DNA from: a bacterium
Lineage (GTDB): Bacteria > Chloroflexota > Dormibacteria > Aeolococcales > Bog-877
Direction of reading: 5' to 3'
NCBI GenBank assembly: GCA_021795235.1
Contig: JAJYPP010000004.1
Span: 1 to 64,000, forward strand
DNA length: 64,000 nucleotides
This document shows, piece by piece, positions 59,764 through 64,000 of this stretch. Every line of letters starts with the position of its first letter. The first letter of the stretch is position 1. The notes beneath the pieces are model-generated. The model saw only the letters and a program-made list of their open reading frames with translations. It was not told where the DNA came from and searched no databases. Both the position numbers and the translations under genes were made by a program.

Positions 59764-60114
59764 ATGACCTACGGCGAGGCTTATCAGCGAATGTGGCAGA
59801 ACTACGTCGCTTTCAGCGGTAGGGCCACCCGGACGGAGTACTGGAAGCCGTTCCTGATCAACTTCGTGATCGGCCTGGTCCTGGTCATCCTGGCCCACGT
59901 GCTGGCTTTCCTGCTCGCGGTCTACTACCTCTACTTCTTGGCCGTGCTCCTACCCGCCCTGGGGCTCACCTTCCGGCGCCTCCACGACGCCGGCCACAGC
60001 GGCTGGTGGTGGCTGATCGCGTTCATCCCGCTCCTGGGCTCGCTGTACCTGATCTACCTGCTGGCCCAGCCGACCTCGCCAGCTGCCGATCGGTTCGGGC
60101 CACCCTCGGCCTGA
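59764..60114 (+). CDS. DUF805 membrane protein
   Basis: A 116-aa membrane protein with three to four helices. The family's opening YGEAYQRMWQNYVAFSGRAT (RxxRxxYW: RATRTEYW) and the late TFRRLHDAGHSGWWWLIAFI are characteristic of DUF805. Function is unknown. ATG 59764 follows GGAGGTGAGG. Its 3' third overlaps the 3' end of the opposite-strand YczE-like gene by 165 bp. Confidence 0.88.
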   Translation: MTYGEAYQRMWQNYVAFSGRATRTEYWKPFLINFVIGLVLVILAHVLAFLLAVYYLYFLAVLLPALGLTFRRLHDAGHSGWWWLIAFIPLLGSLYLIYLLAQPTSPAADRFGPPSA

Positions 60115-60810
60115 AGCGCCGTCCGCCGACCCGGTGGGAGAGAGATCTTCCGGGGCAACCAGGGAGGGGCCGTTCGGCGGCACGCTGAAGCGCGGGATGA
60201 AGATATGGGCCAGCGGGCCGATGGCCACCGCGTAGGCCAGGGTGCCAACCCCGACCGTGCCGCCGAGTAGCCAGCCCACCACCAGCACGGTGGCCTCGAT
60301 GGCGGAGCGCACCACCCACAGTCGGTGGCCCCGGGCCGCCATGCCAACCATCAGGCCGTCGCGGGGGCCGGGACCAAGGCCGGCACCGATGTAGCAGCCG
60401 GTGGCGACCCCGTTCAGCCCTACCCCTGAAGCCATGAGGACCCAGCGCATGCCGATGGCGTGCGGGACTGGAGCCAGACTCAAGACGACATCCATCGTGG
60501 TCCCGATCAGCACCGCGTTGGCGAGTGTGCCAACACCCGGGCGCTGCCGCAGCGGCACCCACAGTCCCAAGACCGCGACACCGACCAGGATGCTCCAGGT
60601 GCCGATGGGAACGCCACTGTGGCGGGACAACCCCTGCTGGAATACATCCCATGGATCCAGGCCCAACCCGGCCAGCACCAGCAGGGAGTCGCTGACGCCG
60701 TAGAGCACGAGCCCGGCCAGAAGTTGCACGACCCTCCGGGGCCGGTGCCCGGGCGGCGGGGTCGATATCCAAGCCAACGGCCCCCGGGCTGCCCGGCGCC
60801 AGCTAGTCAC
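59950..60810 (-). CDS. yczE: YczE/YitT-like membrane protein with C-terminal extension
   Basis: About 286 aa as read from GTG 60810. Residues ~20-215 form five to six membrane helices with YczE features: LVLYGVSDSLLVLAGLGLDP, WDVFQQGLSRHSGVPIGTWS, and GLGPGPRDGLMVGMAARG. The normal family ends near HIFIPRFSVPP. Here the frame continues for about 75 residues of Gly/Pro/Gln-rich sequence antisense to the DUF805 gene before a stop at 59950. The extension may be meaningless read-through coding. It is divergent from a MocR regulator across 45 bp, a pairing known from Bacillus yczR-yczE. Confidence 0.75.
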   Translation of the reverse strand: MTSWRRAARGPLAWISTPPPGHRPRRVVQLLAGLVLYGVSDSLLVLAGLGLDPWDVFQQGLSRHSGVPIGTWSILVGVAVLGLWVPLRQRPGVGTLANAVLIGTTMDVVLSLAPVPHAIGMRWVLMASGVGLNGVATGCYIGAGLGPGPRDGLMVGMAARGHRLWVVRSAIEATVLVVGWLLGGTVGVGTLAYAVAIGPLAHIFIPRFSVPPNGPSLVAPEDLSPTGSADGASGRGWPEPIGSWRGRLGQQVDQVQRAQERDERDQPPPAAVAGVVEAPEGEPQGG

Positions 60811-60855
60811 GCCGCGCTTGCCTTCGCTCCAGCATCGTGCGATCATGCGACCAAA

Positions 60856-62346
60856 ATGGCATTCGAAACAATAGCCAATTTCACCAAAGCGGCCTATCCG
60901 GCCCAGTCCATTTCCACCGGACAGCTGACGCGCCTCCTCGGCGACTGGCGGAGGGGCTCGACCAGAGGGTCCACCCACCGCCGCTTGACGGATGCGGTGC
61001 GAAGCCTGGTTCTGGATGCCCGCCTGCCACTCGGGACCCGCCTGCCGGCGGAACGCCCCCTGGCGGTCTCCCTGCGGGTGAGCCGGACCACCGTCTCCGC
61101 CGCCTATGGCCTGCTGCGGGAAGAAGGATTCCTGCGCAGCCGTACCGGTGCCGGAAGCTGGGTCACGATGCCCCCGGGGCGTTGGCGCCGGGGGGCTCCG
61201 TGGGGGCCTGCGGTGGCCGATACCCCGGACTGGCTGGATCTGGCAGTGGCCGCGCCCGAGGCCGGACCGGAGATCCTGGTCGCGGTCGCAGAGGCGACGA
61301 CGATGCTCCCCGGTTATCTGCGCGGCCACGGGTATGACCCCCGAGGGCTGGCGCTGCTCCGGGAGGAGGTCGCCCGCCACTACTGCGCGCGCGGCCTCCC
61401 GACGACACCCCAGGAGGTCCTCATCACCAACGGCGCCCAACAGGGGCTGGACCTGGTGATCCGGGCACTGGTCTCCGCCCTCGACCCGGTTGTGGTCGAC
61501 TGCCCCAGCTACCCCGGAGCCCTCGATGCTCTGGCCCGAGCCCAGACGCGGCTCATCCCGGTGAGCATGGGCCCCGGCGGCTTTGACACCGAGGCACTGG
61601 TGGGAGCGCTGCGCCGGGGTCTTCCGCGACTCGCCTATCTGATGCCGGACTTCCATAACCCGACCGGCCACCTGATGCCCGAGGCCACGCGGCAGGCGGT
61701 GGTCGAGGCCGCCCGCGCCAGCGCCACCTGCCTGGTCGTGGACGAGACCTTCGCCGACCTCGCCCTGGACGATGTCGGCCTGCCCCCACCCCTGGCCGGG
61801 TGTGGGACCCAAGCCACCGTGCTCAGCCTGGGTTCCATGAGCAAGATCTTCTGGGCGGGTTTGCGCGTGGGATGGGTCCGTGGCGATCCCGGCCTGCTGG
61901 CCCGGCTCGCCGAGGCCCGCGGCCTGGTGGACATGGCAAGTCCCACCCTCGAACAGCTGGTCGCCGCGCGCCTGCTGGCCCGCGGGCCCGAACTTTTCCC
62001 CGCGCGCCGCCACCTGCTGCGGGCCCGGCGCGACTTTCTGGTGGGGGCCCTGGCGGAGCACCTCCCAAACTGGCGCCTGCGCATTCCGGCCGGGGGCCTG
62101 TCTTTGTGGATCGACCTTGGCGCCCCGCTGAGCACACCCCTGGTCGCCGCCGCCGAGGGGCAGCTACTGCGCCTGGGCGGCGGCCCCCGGTTCGGGCCAC
62201 CGGGAACTCTCGAGCGCTTCCTGCGCCTGCCTTTCACCCTCCCCGAACCCCAACTTCGCGACGCCGTGGAGAGACTCGCCACGGCCTGGGACGAGGTGGC
62301 CGTCGGCCGCAATCCCTCGTCACTCGGGCCCGTCCAGATTGCCTGA
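60856..62346 (+). CDS. MocR-family (GntR/aminotransferase) transcriptional regulator
   Basis: A 496-aa regulator with an N-terminal GntR winged helix (HRRLTDAVRSLVLDARLPLG, then TRLPAERPLAVSLRVSRTTV) and a C-terminal aminotransferase I-like domain. The PLP lysine is in VLSLGSMSKIFWAGLRVGW; other contacts are NGAQQGLDLVIRAL and YLMPDFHNPTGHLMPEATR. Such regulators sense PLP or amino compounds. Divergent placement next to the YczE-like gene suggests it controls that membrane protein. ATG 60856 has no good ribosome site in the 45-bp gap, so translation may be leaderless or start a little downstream. Confidence 0.88.
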   Translation: MAFETIANFTKAAYPAQSISTGQLTRLLGDWRRGSTRGSTHRRLTDAVRSLVLDARLPLGTRLPAERPLAVSLRVSRTTVSAAYGLLREEGFLRSRTGAGSWVTMPPGRWRRGAPWGPAVADTPDWLDLAVAAPEAGPEILVAVAEATTMLPGYLRGHGYDPRGLALLREEVARHYCARGLPTTPQEVLITNGAQQGLDLVIRALVSALDPVVVDCPSYPGALDALARAQTRLIPVSMGPGGFDTEALVGALRRGLPRLAYLMPDFHNPTGHLMPEATRQAVVEAARASATCLVVDETFADLALDDVGLPPPLAGCGTQATVLSLGSMSKIFWAGLRVGWVRGDPGLLARLAEARGLVDMASPTLEQLVAARLLARGPELFPARRHLLRARRDFLVGALAEHLPNWRLRIPAGGLSLWIDLGAPLSTPLVAAAEGQLLRLGGGPRFGPPGTLERFLRLPFTLPEPQLRDAVERLATAWDEVAVGRNPSSLGPVQIA

Positions 62347-62350
62347 TCAT

Positions 62351-62368
62351 CGGGCCCTGCGGGGCCCG
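62351..62368. terminator. Hairpin after the MocR gene
   Basis: CGGGCCC (62351-62357) and GGGCCCG (62362-62368) form a 7-bp perfect stem with a 4-nt loop, starting 4 bp after the MocR stop. No T-run follows. Likely a terminator of the GC-rich type. Confidence 0.45.
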
Positions 62369-62912
62369 GTCCGGCCCCGCTCCCGTGGGCCCGGGTGAGA
62401 CCCGACGCTCACCTGACCGCAGACCACATACGGTGTCGCGGGCACTGCCGACGGCTTCGAGGCCGCGGGGCGAGCTGGCGAACCACGGCCCAGCCCCACC
62501 CGCCCCCAGGTGAGCCCGGCGACCAGGGTGAGCGGCTGGATCGGATCATGCCCCGCCGCGCGGGCGTCAGAGCTTCGTGCGCGACTGCCGGCCTCCGCGA
62601 GCGCCTGGATCCCGGCCCCACCGCGACCCCATTCCGAGGTCCTCCAGTGCGTGTTCTGAGCTCGCGAGCCGGGCAGTCATCTCGCCCCAACACTCACCTG
62701 GCGGTCCCGCCACCGAGCCTGGACCGCGGATCGGGGCCATCGACAGCGACGTCGCTCGCTTTCCTGGGGAGCCCTGGGTCGATTCCCTGCCCCGAGGAGA
62801 CGGAGCGCGGCAGGAAGGACTCGCGTTCCTCTCCGCCGTGCTCTGGGCCACCGGATTGGGGCGGCGCGGCCATCGGCTGGCGCAGTCCGCAGCGACGACT
62901 GGATCGAGGGGC
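62369..62912. other. Stretch without a recognised gene, MocR to recombinase
   Basis: About 540 bp between the MocR hairpin and the recombinase stop hold only Arg/Pro/Ser-rich frames in every reading. I see no repeat pair, integrase attachment-like sequence or RNA gene. Confidence 0.45.
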
Positions 62913-63920
62913 TCACTCTGGGATCGCCTCGGACCACGAGGCCCCCTCCAGGCCCTGGTCCAGAGGATCCGCCGACAGCCCGCGCTCCAGGTCGTGAGCG
63001 GTCACGGAGGCGTAGTGGTCGAGGGTCGTCGACGGACGCGAGTGCCCGAGAGTCCTGGAGACGACCACCAGGGGAATCCCCGCCCGCAGCCACCTGGCGC
63101 AGGCCGCGTGGCGGAGGTCATGGGGACTCTGGAGCGGCAGGTTGGCCAGCCGGCAGCAGCCTTCGAGGATCTCCCTGGCCCGGCGGTCCGAGAGCCGCCC
63201 CTGACGGGAGCGGAACAAGGGGGCGGAGCCATCCTGGTCACTCCTGGCGGAGAGCTCCGCCTCCAGCTGGGAGCGCACGCTCCTGGCCAACGGGACCGCC
63301 CTGGTCCCGGTCTTGCCGGAGAGATAGAGCAGCCCGTCCTGGTAGGAGGAGAGGTCGCACGAGAGCAGCTCCGAGATCCGCGCCCCGGTCCCGAGCAGCA
63401 GCAGAACCAGCAGCCCCGCCCGCCGGTCGGGCGCGGCGGAGATGAGGCGCAGCGAGTCGCCCAGGGACAGCGCCGGGCGGGGATGGTGGGGCGGCACCGG
63501 CTGCACGCGGAGCCCGTCCGCCAGCCCCGGCCGCACCAACCGGGAGCGCTCCGCAAAGCGCAGGAACTGGCGCAGAAAGAGCAGCCGGTGGCGCCTCGTG
63601 GAGGGCGCCAGCCAGGCCAGACTCGCCTGATAGGCGAGGAGCAGTGGAAAGTCCAGCTCCGAGCAGAGGACGATCCCCTCCCCCCTGGCAAACCGGCTGA
63701 AGGAGAGCAGCACGCCCCGGTACTCGCGACTACTGCTCTCCTTGCCGGTGCTCTTGGAGAACAGCTCCACCAGTTCGTCGAGAGTCGGGGCCGAAGCCGG
63801 GATGGCCACCAGGCGTAAGTCCGCCAGTCGAGATCCCCGGGGCCGCCCGTCCTTCGCAACCTGGATCGGAGGTCTTAGGCCGCGTCCCCGGGCCCCAACG
63901 TCCAACGGTCGGGGCACCAT
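62913..63920 (-). CDS. Tyrosine recombinase (XerC/XerD-like phage integrase family)
   Basis: A 335-aa site-specific recombinase. The SAM-like N-terminal domain spans ~45-135 (TLDELVELFSKSTGKESSS to RHRLLFLRQFLRFAERSRLV). The catalytic domain has all expected residues: R in LLLGTGARISELLSCDL, K in YLSGKTGTRAVPLA, H and R in LQSPHDLRHAACARWL, H in SRTLGHSRPSTTLDHYASV and Tyr in DHY. A disordered basic N-terminus of about 40 residues is unusual for Xer, so it may be an integrase of a mobile element or island. ATG 63920 opens the frame. Its neighbours beyond the window are unknown. Confidence 0.88.
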   Translation of the reverse strand: MVPRPLDVGARGRGLRPPIQVAKDGRPRGSRLADLRLVAIPASAPTLDELVELFSKSTGKESSSREYRGVLLSFSRFARGEGIVLCSELDFPLLLAYQASLAWLAPSTRRHRLLFLRQFLRFAERSRLVRPGLADGLRVQPVPPHHPRPALSLGDSLRLISAAPDRRAGLLVLLLLGTGARISELLSCDLSSYQDGLLYLSGKTGTRAVPLARSVRSQLEAELSARSDQDGSAPLFRSRQGRLSDRRAREILEGCCRLANLPLQSPHDLRHAACARWLRAGIPLVVVSRTLGHSRPSTTLDHYASVTAHDLERGLSADPLDQGLEGASWSEAIPE

Positions 63921-64000
63921 GGGTCCCGCCCGCAGTTGCCGCGAGCTCCGCGCCGGGGCCTATTCCGGGGCGACTCGCAGCCCGGCCGGCCGGAGCAGCA

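Noticed and set aside
59950-62061. A single 703-codon minus-strand gene
   Set aside because: The part beyond 60810 is the shadow of the MocR gene. Only the YczE-like section has membrane helices and family motifs.
1-64000. CRISPR arrays, tRNA and rRNA genes
   Set aside because: No regularly spaced repeats and no tRNA- or rRNA-like sequence were noticed in a reading by eye. A covariance-model search could still find a missed tRNA.

Overview
This is a GC-rich bacterial chromosome segment with tightly packed genes, many GTG/TTG starts, and 1-8 nt stop/start overlaps inside operons. The gene content is a fused AccD-AccA carboxyltransferase, PucR, MocR and FCD-type GntR regulators, a molybdenum hydroxylase trio and several ABC importers. 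It suggests a heterotrophic soil-type organism from a GC-rich lineage such as Dormibacterota, Chloroflexota or Actinomycetota. I cannot fix the phylum without a search. No rRNA, tRNA or CRISPR array was seen.

Layout. 1-3.2 kb: an IS607-family element (serine resolvase plus TnpB) splits a GNAT acetyltransferase gene. 3.3-11.6 kb: OsmC-type peroxidase, a transketolase-like enzyme, and a class III aminotransferase/MmsA-type aldehyde dehydrogenase pair divergent from a PucR regulator. 11.8-19.1 kb: a complete peptide ABC importer operon ending in a gamma-glutamyltransferase. 19.6-25.7 kb: a ThDP 2-hydroxyacyl-CoA lyase/oxalyl-CoA decarboxylase-like enzyme, a formyl-CoA transferase, an ADP-forming acyl-CoA synthetase and a GntR/FCD regulator. 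Together these look like a formyl-CoA-cycling pathway. 25.8-30.0 kb: a zinc-ribbon-like protein, a small DUF6295-like protein, a dienelactone hydrolase, and an acetamidase/formamidase with an APC permease. 30.3-35.1 kb: class A penicillin-binding protein, amidohydrolase, polytopic membrane protein.

35.4-38.7 kb: a second, nearly identical IS607 copy interrupts a uroporphyrinogen-decarboxylase-family gene that also carries a frameshift. 39-42 kb: Gfo/Idh/MocA oxidoreductase, site-2 protease, DUF4232 lipoprotein. 42.4-46.2 kb: molybdenum hydroxylase L, S and M subunits. 46.6-49.9 kb: a WYL regulator divergent from a hydrolase-DinB fusion across a perfect operator-like palindrome, then a Cof-type phosphatase. 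50.3-59.1 kb: CoA transferase, AccDA and FadR-type regulator, divergent from a complete branched-chain amino-acid type (Liv) importer that is followed by a decayed second LivM fragment. 59.8-63.9 kb: DUF805 protein overlapping a YczE-like protein tail to tail, the MocR regulator paired with YczE, and a tyrosine recombinase.

The points most worth following are the two IS607/TnpB insertions, whose empty sites can be rebuilt in frame and share GGAACAG at the guide-proximal edge, and the lyase/transferase/synthetase operon at 19.6-24.8 kb.
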